Origin: Mycobacteroides chelonae CCUG 47445 | Lineage (GTDB): Bacteria; Actinomycetota; Actinomycetes; Mycobacteriales; Mycobacteriaceae | DNA: 64,000 nt | Assembly (NCBI RefSeq): GCF_001632805.1 | Contig: NZ_CP007220.1 | Coordinates: 4,650,001-4,714,000 of the forward strand | Reading direction: 5' to 3' | Shown: positions 28,656 through 37,567 of the stretch, piece by piece | How positions within the stretch are numbered: position 1 is the stretch's first letter | How the letters are laid out: each line of letters opens with the position of its first letter | Program-made: the position numbers and the translations under genes | Notes under the pieces: generated by a model | Database searches by the model: none | Told to the model about the DNA's origin: nothing | The model's input: the letters and a program-made list of their open reading frames with translations, nothing else

Positions 28656-29339
28656 TTAGTGTTGTTCCCACGCATACGCCGGGATTGGTTCGACGGTATC
28701 TATCAGGTATTGCACCTCGCTGGCGATCCGCTGCTCATCGAGCTTGCCGCGACACCAGGTCAGCAGTCTCCCGTTCTCGAATCGCAAGGGTTGCGAATAC
28801 CTTTGGTCTGCCAACATCCGCTCCATGGTCCGCGGGTTGAGTACGTCGTAGGCAAACCGCTCCGGAGCGGCCTTGACGTTGAACCGCTTGTTGAACTCGT
28901 CGGATTCGAACTCCAGATCCGTAAACCCCACGGCACGAGCGAGTCCCGCCAATAGACCCTCGGGCTTGATCTCCAGCCGATACGGCGACGGCGGCGTGAC
29001 GATGCAGGTCACCATGAAGTAGTAAGTCTCGGTGCTCCGCTGGTCGCCACTGCCGGTGGTGACCTTGTAGGTGTACTGGAATGACACGAATTCATGACGG
29101 CCAATGCTGCCGTTGAAGACGTCGTGAAACCTGCGGCTATGCCCCTGCCCAAAGGGCTCATCATGGGACAACCCCAGCAGGCTCTGGTCCTCAGCGCTGT
29201 ACGTCCAACCGTTCGCCTGGGCCCAGGCGCTCAGGGTGGCGATTCTCTTCTGGCGCATCCGGGACGAGAGGAACCACACCCCCGCAAAGACCAGCACGAA
29301 GAGAGCGATACCCGTCGCCATCAGCAGGCCCTCAGACAC
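28656..29339 (-). CDS. Membrane-anchored protein, paralogue B flanking lemA (DUF3137-like)
   Basis: A 227-residue protein with one N-terminal transmembrane helix (GIALFVLVFAGVWFLSS) and a cytoplasmic domain homologous along its whole length to paralogue A at 27339-28034. It is the first gene of the operon, 9 nt before lemA. Duplication of the partner on both sides of lemA suggests a heteromeric complex, but no function is known. Confidence 0.75.
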   Translation of the reverse strand: MSEGLLMATGIALFVLVFAGVWFLSSRMRQKRIATLSAWAQANGWTYSAEDQSLLGLSHDEPFGQGHSRRFHDVFNGSIGRHEFVSFQYTYKVTTGSGDQRSTETYYFMVTCIVTPPSPYRLEIKPEGLLAGLARAVGFTDLEFESDEFNKRFNVKAAPERFAYDVLNPRTMERMLADQRYSQPLRFENGRLLTWCRGKLDEQRIASEVQYLIDTVEPIPAYAWEQH

Positions 29340-29452
29340 GTTCCCCCCTCGCTACCCGTTGCCCCTGCACACATCGTACCGGGACAGCGAGCAATACCTG
29401 TTAGCTCGACGAATTCCACACTCGAGACAGCCCAGGGCGGCAAGATCGGGGT

Positions 29453-31000
29453 ATGCAATTCACTCAGTGGCTGCACCGTGCCCTACAGCAGGATCCGAAC
29501 CGCCCCATCACCATCGACAAGGGCCGGGAACGCACCGTGGAGCAGTTCGCCGACCGCGTCGCCCGGTTGGCCGCGGGGCTTGCATCACTCGGCGTCCAAC
29601 CGGGCGACCGCGTGGGCATGCTGTCGCTGAATTCCGACCGTTACGTCGAATACCTCACCGCGGTGCCGTGGTTGGGCGCCGCACTGAACGCCGTTAACAT
29701 CCGCTGGAGCCTTGCCGAGATCGGATACTCCCTGCGTGAGTCCGGCACTCGCGTGCTACTGGTCGACGACGTGTTCACGGCTGCTGCCGCACCCTTGCGC
29801 ACCGCGTGCGCTTGCCTGGACACCGTCATCTACTGCGGTGACGGTCCGACACCCGAGGACATGATCGGGTATGAGGACCTCCTGGCCGCGCACGAACCTA
29901 TCGACGACACCCGCACCGGCGGCACCAGCCTGCTGGGCGTCTTCTACACCGGAGGAACCACCGGAAACCCGAAGGGCGTCATGCTGTCTCACGACAATGT
30001 GCTGACGTCGGCGATGGGGTCGCTGTCCACCGGCAACTTCCTCACCCGGGGCGGCCGCCTGCTGCATTCGGCACCGATGTTCCACATGGCCGACTTCAGC
30101 GCCGTGATGGCGGGGAACCTATCCGGTTCTACGCACGTGATCATCCCGTCGTTCACGCCGCAGGGCGTGCTGGATGCCATCGTCAAACATGACGTTCAGG
30201 ACATGCTCTTGGTGCCCACCATGATTCAGATGCTGGTGGATCATCCGGCAGCCGCCGAGCTCGACCTCAGAGGTATCCGCGGAATCACCTACGGTGCCTC
30301 GGTCATCTCCGAGGCGGTGTTGCAGCGCGCCAAGCAGGTGTTCCCCAACGCGCGATTCACCCAGGCCTACGGAATGACCGAGGTCTCTCCCGTGGCGACG
30401 CTGCTGTTACCCGATGATCATGACAACCCCGCGCTGCTGCGCTCGGCGGGACGCGCGGCGCCGCACTGCGAGGTCAAGATCGTCGACCCGGACGACAACG
30501 AGGTGCCACGCGGCGAAATAGGCGAGGTAATCGTCAAGGGCGACAACGTCATGCTTGGCTACTGGGAACTGCCCGATGAGTCGGCAAAGGCCATCCGCGG
30601 TGGGTGGATGCACACCGGCGATGCCGGCCGGATGGACGACCGGGGCTACGTATACATCGTCGACCGCATCAAGGACATGGTGGTGACCGGCGGCGAGAAC
30701 GTCTACTCGGCCGAGGTGGAGAATGCGCTGGCCAAGCATCCGGCGGTGGCGGCATGCGCAGTCATTGGCATTCCCGACGAGCAGTGGGGTGAACGCGTGC
30801 ACGCCGTAATCGTCAAACAGACGGAAGCCGCGTGCTGCGATAGCGACTTACAGGAGCATTGCCGCGCGCACATCGCCAACTACAAGGTTCCCCGCAGCTT
30901 CGAGTTCGTCGACGAACTTCCCCTGTCGGGAGCAGGAAAGATTCTCAAACGAGTTCTCCGCCAGAAATATTGGGAGAAACGAGACGCCGGAGTCTCCTAA
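29453..31000 (+). CDS. Fatty-acid-CoA ligase (FadD-type, ANL superfamily)
   Basis: A 515-residue acyl-CoA synthetase. The P-loop YTGGTTGNPKGV lies at about residues 164-175, then the AMP motif AYGMTEVSP, the hinge DRIKDMVVTGGENVYS and the catalytic C-terminal Lys in LSGAGKILKRVLR. It converts a carboxylic acid, ATP and CoA to the acyl-CoA. It starts a plus-strand run with an SDR and an alcohol dehydrogenase, so a role in catabolism of a lipid or steroid side chain is possible. Substrate not predictable from the sequence. Confidence 0.88.
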   Translation: MQFTQWLHRALQQDPNRPITIDKGRERTVEQFADRVARLAAGLASLGVQPGDRVGMLSLNSDRYVEYLTAVPWLGAALNAVNIRWSLAEIGYSLRESGTRVLLVDDVFTAAAAPLRTACACLDTVIYCGDGPTPEDMIGYEDLLAAHEPIDDTRTGGTSLLGVFYTGGTTGNPKGVMLSHDNVLTSAMGSLSTGNFLTRGGRLLHSAPMFHMADFSAVMAGNLSGSTHVIIPSFTPQGVLDAIVKHDVQDMLLVPTMIQMLVDHPAAAELDLRGIRGITYGASVISEAVLQRAKQVFPNARFTQAYGMTEVSPVATLLLPDDHDNPALLRSAGRAAPHCEVKIVDPDDNEVPRGEIGEVIVKGDNVMLGYWELPDESAKAIRGGWMHTGDAGRMDDRGYVYIVDRIKDMVVTGGENVYSAEVENALAKHPAVAACAVIGIPDEQWGERVHAVIVKQTEAACCDSDLQEHCRAHIANYKVPRSFEFVDELPLSGAGKILKRVLRQKYWEKRDAGVS

Positions 31001-31049
31001 GACAACTGGTGTACGGTGACGCCCACGTCGATCGATAGGGAGAAATCGC

Positions 31050-31790
31050 ATGGGACGCGTCACCGGGAAAATTGCTTTGATCAGTGGGGGAGCACGTGGG
31101 ATGGGTGCCGCCCATGCACGCGCTCTCGTCGACGAGGGCGCCAATGTGATGATCGGTGATCTTCTTGACGAAGCCGGTGAAGCTCTAGCCGCCGACCTGG
31201 GCCCGAGTGCTCGCTACGTGCACCTGGATGTCACTGACAAGCAGCAATGGATCGACGCCGTCGCGGCCACTAATTCGGCGTTCGGACCGGTGAATGTGCT
31301 CATCAACAATGCGGGTATCGCCAACGGCAACCTGCTCACGGACTTCGAGCTCACCGAGTGGCAACGCATCCTCGATATCAACCTGACGGGCACATTCCTG
31401 GGTTGTCAGGCGGTAGCGCAGACGATGATCGACAACAAGGCCGGGTCGATCATCAACATCTCGTCGGTTGAGGGCTACCGCGGCAGTCCTGGCCTGCACG
31501 GCTACACGGCGACGAAATTCGCGGTGCGCGGGCTGACCAAATCAGTCGCGCTTGAGCTGGCGCCGCACGGTGTCCGGGTGAACTCCGTCCATCCCGGACT
31601 CATCCGGACCGATATGACGGCAGGTATCCCGGAGGACTTTCTACAAATCCCGCTGGGCCGGGCGGCCGACCCCGCCGAGGTCTCGGCGCTGGTTCTTTAC
31701 CTGGCCAGCGACGAGTCCTCCTACTCGACGGCAGCGGAGTTCCTCATTGACGGCGGCCTCATCGCAGGCGTTCCGCACAAGACCTCATAA
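31050..31790 (+). CDS. FabG3-like 3-alpha/20-beta-hydroxysteroid-type SDR
   Basis: A 246-residue classical SDR, closely resembling FabG3 (Rv2002) of M. tuberculosis as I recall it. Shared segments include GKIALISGGARGMGAAHARA, ARYVHLDVT, TEWQRILDINLTG, INISSVEG, HGYTATKFAVRGLTKS and YLASDESSYST. The Asp after beta-2 (GDLLDE) indicates NAD(H). FabG3 is described as a 20-beta-hydroxysteroid dehydrogenase, though the physiological substrate is open. AGGGAGAAA precedes ATG 31050. It sits between the fadD and the alcohol dehydrogenase. Confidence 0.87.
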   Translation: MGRVTGKIALISGGARGMGAAHARALVDEGANVMIGDLLDEAGEALAADLGPSARYVHLDVTDKQQWIDAVAATNSAFGPVNVLINNAGIANGNLLTDFELTEWQRILDINLTGTFLGCQAVAQTMIDNKAGSIINISSVEGYRGSPGLHGYTATKFAVRGLTKSVALELAPHGVRVNSVHPGLIRTDMTAGIPEDFLQIPLGRAADPAEVSALVLYLASDESSYSTAAEFLIDGGLIAGVPHKTS

Positions 31791-31842
31791 TCATGCATAG
31801 ATAGTCGTCAGAGCCACTCTTGGCCCGCTGACCACGGGCTTT

Positions 31843-31856
31843 TAGAACGCGTTTCA
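31843..31856. promoter_or_regulatory. Possible KstR-like half-conserved site upstream of the alcohol dehydrogenase
   Basis: TAGAACGCGTTTCA fits TNNAACNNGTTNNA but lacks the outer symmetry of the site at 22510. A site of this information content is expected about once per 64 kb by chance; only its intergenic position next to a steroid-type SDR and a dehydrogenase makes it of interest. Confidence 0.3.
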
Positions 31857-31931
31857 CTTTTCGCCTAAAGCCGCTATCCTCGTCCACGAGAGTGATCTGG
31901 TTCACGTGTATCTGGAAGGACTAGCCAGTCA

Positions 31932-33056
31932 ATGAAGACAAAAGGCGCGCTGATTCGCGAGCTCAACAAGCCGATCGTCGTCGACGACATCACGCTCGGC
32001 GATCCCGCTGAAGGCGAAGTTCAGGTCCAGTTGCACGCCGCTGGCATGTGCCATTCCGACTACCACGTGCTGACCGGCGCCACCCCGATGGAACTGCCGG
32101 TGCTGCCCGGACACGAGGGCGCGGGTGTCGTCACCAAGGTGGGCAAGGGCGTCACCTCCGTCCAGGAGGGTGACCACGTCATCTTCGCCTTCATCCCGGC
32201 CTGCGGTAAGTGTCCGCCGTGTATGCGCGGCTTCCGGTCGCTGTGCGATCGAGGCGCAATCCTGCTGGGCGGGAAGGCTATTTCGGATGGCACCAATCGC
32301 ATCCATGCCGGCGACACCCCCGTCTCGGCAATGAACCTGCTCGGTACCTTCTCGCCGTACGCCGTGGTCCACGAGGATTCCGTCGTCAAGATCGATGACA
32401 GCGTGCCCTTCGAGTCGGCCGCACTGCTCGGCTGCGCCGTGCCCACCGGCTTCGGCTCTGCCACCAACATCGCCGAGGTCAAGGCCGGCGAAGACGTCAT
32501 CATCGTCGGCGTCGGCGGAATCGGCATGAGCGCCCTGCAGGGCGCTGTCGTCTCCGGAGCCCGGTACGTCATCGCGATCGACCCGGTGCCGTGGAAGCGT
32601 GAGCAGGCCCTCAAGTTCGGCGCCACCCACGTCTACGCCTCGATGGCCGAGGCCATCATGCCGGTTATGGACCTGACCTGGGGCATCATGGCGCAGAAGA
32701 CCATCATCACGGTCGGCGAGATGAAGGGCGAATACATCGAAGAGGCCATGATCCTCACCGCCAAGACCGGCACCTGTGTGGTTACCGGCATGGGCGCCAT
32801 GGTCGACGTGGACGTCAAGTTCAACCTGTTCCTGTTCACCATGTTGCAGAAAACGCTGAAGGGCAACATCTTTGGTGGCGGAACCACACACACCGAGACC
32901 CCCCGCCTGGTCGGCCTGTACAAGCAGGGCCTATTGAAGATCGACGAGATGGTCACCACCACCTACAGCCTGGAGCAGATCAACGAGGGCTACCAGGACA
33001 TGCTCGACGGCAAGAACATCCGCGGCGTCATCAAGTACACCGAAGCCGACTGGTAA
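31932..33056 (+). CDS. NDMA-dependent-type zinc alcohol dehydrogenase
   Basis: A 374-residue medium-chain alcohol dehydrogenase. The catalytic zinc region is MCHSDYH...GHEGAG; the structural zinc Cys cluster is ACGKCPPCMRGFRSLCDRG. The cofactor motif is GVGGIGMSALQGA followed by AIDPVPWKREQALKFGATH. The long form with a tightly bound cofactor is common in actinomycetes, where the enzyme is assayed with N,N-dimethyl-4-nitrosoaniline. It oxidises primary alcohols; mycofactocin is the known electron carrier for this class. AAGGA lies upstream of ATG 31932. A possible -10 (TATCCT, about 31874) is in the 141-bp gap. Confidence 0.88.
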   Translation: MKTKGALIRELNKPIVVDDITLGDPAEGEVQVQLHAAGMCHSDYHVLTGATPMELPVLPGHEGAGVVTKVGKGVTSVQEGDHVIFAFIPACGKCPPCMRGFRSLCDRGAILLGGKAISDGTNRIHAGDTPVSAMNLLGTFSPYAVVHEDSVVKIDDSVPFESAALLGCAVPTGFGSATNIAEVKAGEDVIIVGVGGIGMSALQGAVVSGARYVIAIDPVPWKREQALKFGATHVYASMAEAIMPVMDLTWGIMAQKTIITVGEMKGEYIEEAMILTAKTGTCVVTGMGAMVDVDVKFNLFLFTMLQKTLKGNIFGGGTTHTETPRLVGLYKQGLLKIDEMVTTTYSLEQINEGYQDMLDGKNIRGVIKYTEADW

Positions 33057-33068
33057 GCCGAATCTTTC

Positions 33069-33127
33069 ACCGGCAGTAACGCCACGCAGACGATTCCCCG
33101 GATTCTCTGCGTGGCGTTACTGTCGGT
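33069..33127. terminator. 22-bp stem-loop between the alcohol dehydrogenase and pirin genes
   Basis: Arms at 33069-33090 and 33106-33127 are reverse complements at 21 of 22 positions (one G-T pair in RNA), with a 15-nt loop. It ends 2 nt before the pirin ATG. It probably terminates the alcohol dehydrogenase transcript, but it also lies where the pirin ribosome-binding site should be, so it may control pirin translation. Confidence 0.7.
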
Positions 33128-33129
33128 AT

Positions 33130-33876
33130 ATGGCCATCGACATTAGGCGCGCGAGTGAGCGGCTCGCGACCACAATCTCGTGGCTGGATTCCAAGCACTC
33201 GTTTTCCTTCGGCGAGCACTACGACCCGCACAACACCCATCACGGGCTGCTCCTGGTCAACAACGACGACATCGTGCTGCCGGGTGCAGGATTCGAGACG
33301 CATCCCCATCGCGACATGGAAATCGTCACCTGGGTCCTCCAGGGATCCCTGGTCCACCAGGATTCTGAGGGTAACGCCGGGGTGATCTACCCCGGTCTGG
33401 CACAACGGATGTCGGCAGGTACCGGCATCCTGCATTCGGAGAAGAACGACTCCTGGCGGTTGTCCGGAGAGCGGCATAGCGATCCGGTGCGATTCGTCCA
33501 GATGTGGGTGACCCCGGATGACTCCGGGATTGATCCCGGTTACCAACAACGAGAGATCGACGCAGAGCTGCTCGCCGGCGGGCTGGTGACCGTGGCCTCC
33601 GGAATGCCGCGGCACCGGGATCAGACCGCGATCACCATCGCCCAGAAGAACGCGGCGCTGCACGCGGCCCGTATCCGTGCCGGCAACAGCGTCGAGCTTC
33701 CCGCCGCACCCTTCGTGCATCTTTACGTCGCGCGCGGCGCCGTAGCCCTCGAGGGCGCGGGTGAGCTGACCGAGGGGGATGCCGTGCGGCTGACCGACAC
33801 CGGGGCCGCCCGAGTCACCGCGACCATCGACGCGGAAATCCTCGTCTGGGAGATGCACACCCGTCTGGGCGGCTAG
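33130..33876 (+). CDS. Pirin family protein (Rv0181c-like)
   Basis: A 248-residue bicupin of the pirin family. The N-terminal cupin has the metal-binding residues FETHPHRDME and ILHSEKND. The C-terminal cupin is degenerate. Pirins bind a single metal; some are quercetinases, others act in redox regulation, so the function here is open. The ATG at 33130 has no Shine-Dalgarno because the preceding hairpin fills the space. An internal start is unlikely since MAIDIRRASERL is the conserved beginning. Next to sigG in M. tuberculosis, separated here by about 8 kb. Confidence 0.87.
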   Translation: MAIDIRRASERLATTISWLDSKHSFSFGEHYDPHNTHHGLLLVNNDDIVLPGAGFETHPHRDMEIVTWVLQGSLVHQDSEGNAGVIYPGLAQRMSAGTGILHSEKNDSWRLSGERHSDPVRFVQMWVTPDDSGIDPGYQQREIDAELLAGGLVTVASGMPRHRDQTAITIAQKNAALHAARIRAGNSVELPAAPFVHLYVARGAVALEGAGELTEGDAVRLTDTGAARVTATIDAEILVWEMHTRLGG

Positions 33877-33990
33877 CGCGCCAATCGCGACGCTGCCGAT
33901 GTGGGATCGATCCCCACTTGTTACCAAAGTTGACTGTGTTGCTGCTGTGATTATCGTTGACTGTTCAGGAACTTCACAGAAGGGGCGGCC

Positions 33991-35103
33991 GTGGGCATTT
34001 CACCCTTTTCTCGCCTTCGGCGGCCCACTTCCGGACGTCGCCTGATGACCGCAACCGCCGGCATGATGCTGATAGCCGCGCTGCCCGTTCCGGCCACCCA
34101 CAACACCGCTCGCGCCGAGGCGGCTCACGATGCGGTGCTCGCGGCCATCGCCAACACCAAGGGCACCTTCCTGGTCTACAACTTCGGAGGCGGCAACCCG
34201 GCGCCGTTTCGCAACGCCGCGGGTAGTGAGTACACACTGGACAACGGCGGCCACCTGATGGTCATCAAGAGCGCCTCGTCACGGCTGCGCGCAAATCTGT
34301 TGGTGGACACCCATTCTGGGTATCAATCCCGATGTGAACGCGATGCACGCGCGCGTACCTCCGAAGGTCTGTGGCAGGCATCCGAGACATACAAGCCGAT
34401 GGCCGCCTGGACGCTCATGGGCAAGCCCACCTTCATCATCAACGCCAACTTCTTTGACGTCCGCGGCCAACAGGGCGGCACCTGGAAGAGCACCGGATGC
34501 ACCTCCCCCCTGGGCGCCTATGTCGATACCGCCAACGGCAGCGCCAACTACAACAAGCAGGTCACCGGAACCCGCGTGTACGCGGGGAAGCAGGCACTCT
34601 CCGGCGGTGACGAGATCTGGACGGCGCTGGCCACCATGGTCTTTTCTCCAGGTTCGGCGCCCGAGGTCATCGCCTCCGCGGGACCGAAGGACTATGGGTA
34701 TGCCACCGCACCCCTAGAAGGCCTGATGGACAAGGGAGTTCAGTTCGTCGCGGTAAGCGGCTTGAAGCTGTTGCTTCCAGGATTCACCGAGCAGCTGAAC
34801 GACCCGGGCCCAGCGGCCGCCCGCACCGCGCTCGGCTACAAATCCGCGACCGATGAGCTGATGGTCTTCCAGGGCGGCAGTTACACCCCCGACAACCTCC
34901 AGGATCTCTACCGCGGGCTGGGTGTCGACAAAGCCATCGCACTCGACGGCGGCGGCTCATCGGCCATCGTGCTGCGCCGCGATGCCGGTGGCATGTGGGC
35001 CGGATATGGCTCACCCAAAGGTAATTGCGATACCACCTACACCCTGTGCGATGCCGCGGGCGGAGTCGGCCGGGCGCTGCCCAGCTGGCTGGGATTCAGC
35101 TAG
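33991..35103 (+). CDS. Secreted phosphodiester glycosidase (NAGPA-domain protein)
   Basis: A 370-residue exported protein. The long N-terminal signal sequence (RRLMTATAGMMLIAALPVPA) is followed by the mature domain with NANFFDVRG, RTALGYKSATDELMVFQGG and LGVDKAIALDGGGSSAIVL, the signature of the phosphodiester glycosidase/NAGPA (PF09992) family. Members cleave sugar phosphodiesters or act on exopolysaccharide; the substrate is unknown. The GTG at 33991 is chosen because AGAAGGGG lies 6 nt upstream. Convergent with mceF with only 5 bp between. Confidence 0.82.
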   Translation: MGISPFSRLRRPTSGRRLMTATAGMMLIAALPVPATHNTARAEAAHDAVLAAIANTKGTFLVYNFGGGNPAPFRNAAGSEYTLDNGGHLMVIKSASSRLRANLLVDTHSGYQSRCERDARARTSEGLWQASETYKPMAAWTLMGKPTFIINANFFDVRGQQGGTWKSTGCTSPLGAYVDTANGSANYNKQVTGTRVYAGKQALSGGDEIWTALATMVFSPGSAPEVIASAGPKDYGYATAPLEGLMDKGVQFVAVSGLKLLLPGFTEQLNDPGPAAARTALGYKSATDELMVFQGGSYTPDNLQDLYRGLGVDKAIALDGGGSSAIVLRRDAGGMWAGYGSPKGNCDTTYTLCDAAGGVGRALPSWLGFS

Positions 35104-35108
35104 ACGGG

Positions 35109-36362
35109 TTACTGCGGCGGTTCGATGGGGAGCGTTGGGCCACCGTACGGTGTGGGAATAGTGAAACGGCCCTTGGGAGTTGGATCTGCCCGCTTGCCGA
35201 GGTCAGCACCAACCGGTGGACCGGCGGTATCGTCGCCGGCCGGCCGCGGAGCGTTCTTGGCGCCACGAATCAGAACCGCTGGATCGGTATCGCGGCAATA
35301 GCCCGCGTACAGGAACGGCTCCGGATAGTCGGCGGCCGACACCGGTGGGCGTGGCGTCCCGTAGTCGCAGGTGTAGCGCGGGTAGATATCGCCGACAGCC
35401 CAGACTCCGTGATCGTAGAAGGTGTTACTGAGCGCCTCGATCACCGATCCGCGATAGGTGGGGAACAGTGCATTGAGCGCCGGCACGCGCACGTACGACA
35501 GCTGTGCCACCGTAGTGAGGTTCCCCAGCAGCTGCGCCATGGTGTCGGAGTTGTCGGCGAAAACAGCATCGGTGGTGGCCAGTGGTCCGGGAACCCTGTC
35601 GATCAGCGTGCGGAAACCGCCGTCCATCCGGGCCACCCCGCTCAGCGACCGATTCAAGCCCGGAGTGGTGCTGGCCAGGCCATTGTTCATCTCTGCGAGT
35701 GTGGACAACGTCACCCGGCTCTTCTTGAGGACGCTGACTGTCTCAGGAAGCACGGAATCCAGTGTGGACAAAAGGAATACGCCGCCGTCGATGATGTCGG
35801 TCATCTTGCGGGGCGCCTCGCGTGAAAGGTGGAGTTCCTTCTTGATGATCTCCAGCTTCTTCGTATCCGCCTGAGCGAGAGCACCATCGGCGTCGGCAAG
35901 TAGCTTCGAAAGTGACACCGGAACCGTCGCTTGGCCGCGCGTGATCACACTGCCATTGCCCAGATAGGGGCCGGCTGTCGTCACCGGTGCGAAGTCCACG
36001 TACTGCTCGCCGGCCGGCGAGAGACCGGATACACGCACGGGGCTGCCCACCGGGATCTTCACGTCGGATTCGATATGAATCACCGCGACCGGTCCGCGCG
36101 GGGAGGGCGTCACCGAGTCCACCCGTCCAATCCGCATACCGCGCAGTGCCACATCTTGGTTGGGGATCAGCCCTCCGGATTCGGGTAGCTCGATGGAGAC
36201 CTGATAGGTCGATGCGAATGCCCGCGCCCGCAATGCGCCCACCGCCAGATAGGTGCACGCCACCACCAGGGTGGCCAGCAGCGCGAATCCTGAGAGCCAG
36301 AAGCGGTTGCGATGCCCCATCTTCACGGCGTCCACTACGGCGTTGGCCACTGACCTGATCAT
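35109..36362 (-). CDS. mceF: Mce family protein MceF (last gene of the operon)
   Basis: A 417-residue Mce protein with an N-terminal transmembrane anchor (LSGFALLATLVVACTYLAVGAL). The MlaD/Mce domain contains GLIPNQDVALRGMRIGRVDSV and GSPVRVSGLSPAGEQYVDFAP, and a long helical region follows. The Pro-rich tail ends in TPYGGPTLPIEPPQ. The ATG at 36362 overlaps the mceE stop (ATGA). Mce proteins line a lipid shuttle across the periplasm, normally together with YrbE permeases and the MceG ATPase. Confidence 0.9.
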   Translation of the reverse strand: MIRSVANAVVDAVKMGHRNRFWLSGFALLATLVVACTYLAVGALRARAFASTYQVSIELPESGGLIPNQDVALRGMRIGRVDSVTPSPRGPVAVIHIESDVKIPVGSPVRVSGLSPAGEQYVDFAPVTTAGPYLGNGSVITRGQATVPVSLSKLLADADGALAQADTKKLEIIKKELHLSREAPRKMTDIIDGGVFLLSTLDSVLPETVSVLKKSRVTLSTLAEMNNGLASTTPGLNRSLSGVARMDGGFRTLIDRVPGPLATTDAVFADNSDTMAQLLGNLTTVAQLSYVRVPALNALFPTYRGSVIEALSNTFYDHGVWAVGDIYPRYTCDYGTPRPPVSAADYPEPFLYAGYCRDTDPAVLIRGAKNAPRPAGDDTAGPPVGADLGKRADPTPKGRFTIPTPYGGPTLPIEPPQ

Positions 36363-37567
36363 CGTGGCGGCTCCTGCGTCACAGGTACCGCACCCGGTAC
36401 GGGCTCGATAACACCGGGCTCGGTGGGGCTGGGGCGTAACGGAACCGTCGGGACGTCCGGCCCCTGCCCCACCACGCGCTCCTGCAGGCGCCACAGGGTG
36501 TACTTGAAGGAGCCGACGAGTTTGGCCCAGTCATAACGTTTCGGCCCATGCAACCCGGGGTCGCCCTTGTAACCGATATCAGGAATGGAACCCAGCGCAA
36601 TCTTGTCTATCGATGCCCGGGCGGCGAAGCCCGAGCCCGCCATGATCTTGACGATCGGGGGCATGAGCCGGTTGAGCGCGGCCAGGCTGGTGTCCGGACT
36701 GACCGCGATGTCGTTGAAGGAACGCGACAAGGTATTGAAATCCGCGATGACGCTGCGGCCGCTGGTATCGGTACCGGCGATCGAGGGGAACTTGGAGAGT
36801 TGTTTAGTGACCGCGCCAACCTGATCGGCCAGATCGGCGATGTGCGTCGCATTGACGGACAACGCATCGGTGGCGGGGGCCGCCGCCGTCAACAGTTCGG
36901 CGATCGTCTGATGCCGGGTATCGAGCTCGGCGGCCAGCTCAGCGGTATCTCGCAGCGCGGAATCCAGTTGGCTAGAACGAGCATTGAGTGTGCCGAGCAG
37001 CCGATTCGACTTGCCGATCAAATCTCCGAACGCAGCGCCGTTGGGACCGGTGGCACGACCGAGTCCGTTGACGGTCCCGGTGAGATTGCGCACCGCACCA
37101 CCGTTGACGATGATCGCGGCAGAACTCAGCACCGCCTCCACTGTCGCGGCGGCCGTGGTCGATTCGAGGCCAAAGGTGTCTCCGTCACGCAACAGAGGCG
37201 CGTTGGGGTCGGCGGGGCGCGGCGGCTTCAGCGCGACGAACACGTCACCCAGCGGTGTCGCGGTGCGCAACTCCACCGTGGTCCCCTTGGGAATCTCCAC
37301 GTCCGAACGGATTCGCATCGTGACCACTGCGGTGTAGTTGGTGGTGCTCATCGAATCGACTTCACCGATGTCGGCGCCACCCAGCTTCACCTTGGCGCGC
37401 GACGGCAGGTTCAAGATATTGGTGAAGATCGCTTTCAAACCGTAGGAGCCACCCGACATACCTGGTGCCGGAAGGGGCAGGCTGGCAAGACCGTTGGTGC
37501 TGCATCCGCTGGTCAGCAGTACAGCGATTGCGACGACGGGCCCCGCCAATCTTCGTAACCCGATCAT
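36359..37567 (-). CDS. mceE: Mce lipoprotein MceE
   Basis: A 402-residue Mce protein with a lipobox (LLTSGC, Cys22), the usual feature of the fifth member of mce operons (LprK-type). The Mce domain has LPSRAKVKLGGADIGEVDSM and GTTVELRTATPLGDVFVAL, followed by a long helical segment and a Pro-rich C-terminus. ATG 37567 overlaps the mceD stop by 4 nt and its own stop overlaps mceF. Outer-leaflet lipid-anchored component of the transporter. Confidence 0.92.
   Translation of the reverse strand: MIGLRRLAGPVVAIAVLLTSGCSTNGLASLPLPAPGMSGGSYGLKAIFTNILNLPSRAKVKLGGADIGEVDSMSTTNYTAVVTMRIRSDVEIPKGTTVELRTATPLGDVFVALKPPRPADPNAPLLRDGDTFGLESTTAAATVEAVLSSAAIIVNGGAVRNLTGTVNGLGRATGPNGAAFGDLIGKSNRLLGTLNARSSQLDSALRDTAELAAELDTRHQTIAELLTAAAPATDALSVNATHIADLADQVGAVTKQLSKFPSIAGTDTSGRSVIADFNTLSRSFNDIAVSPDTSLAALNRLMPPIVKIMAGSGFAARASIDKIALGSIPDIGYKGDPGLHGPKRYDWAKLVGSFKYTLWRLQERVVGQGPDVPTVPLRPSPTEPGVIEPVPGAVPVTQEPPR

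Noticed and set aside
27816..28955. A 379-codon plus-strand frame over the lemA operon
   Set aside because: Antisense to LemA and its paralogous neighbours, which are clearly real.
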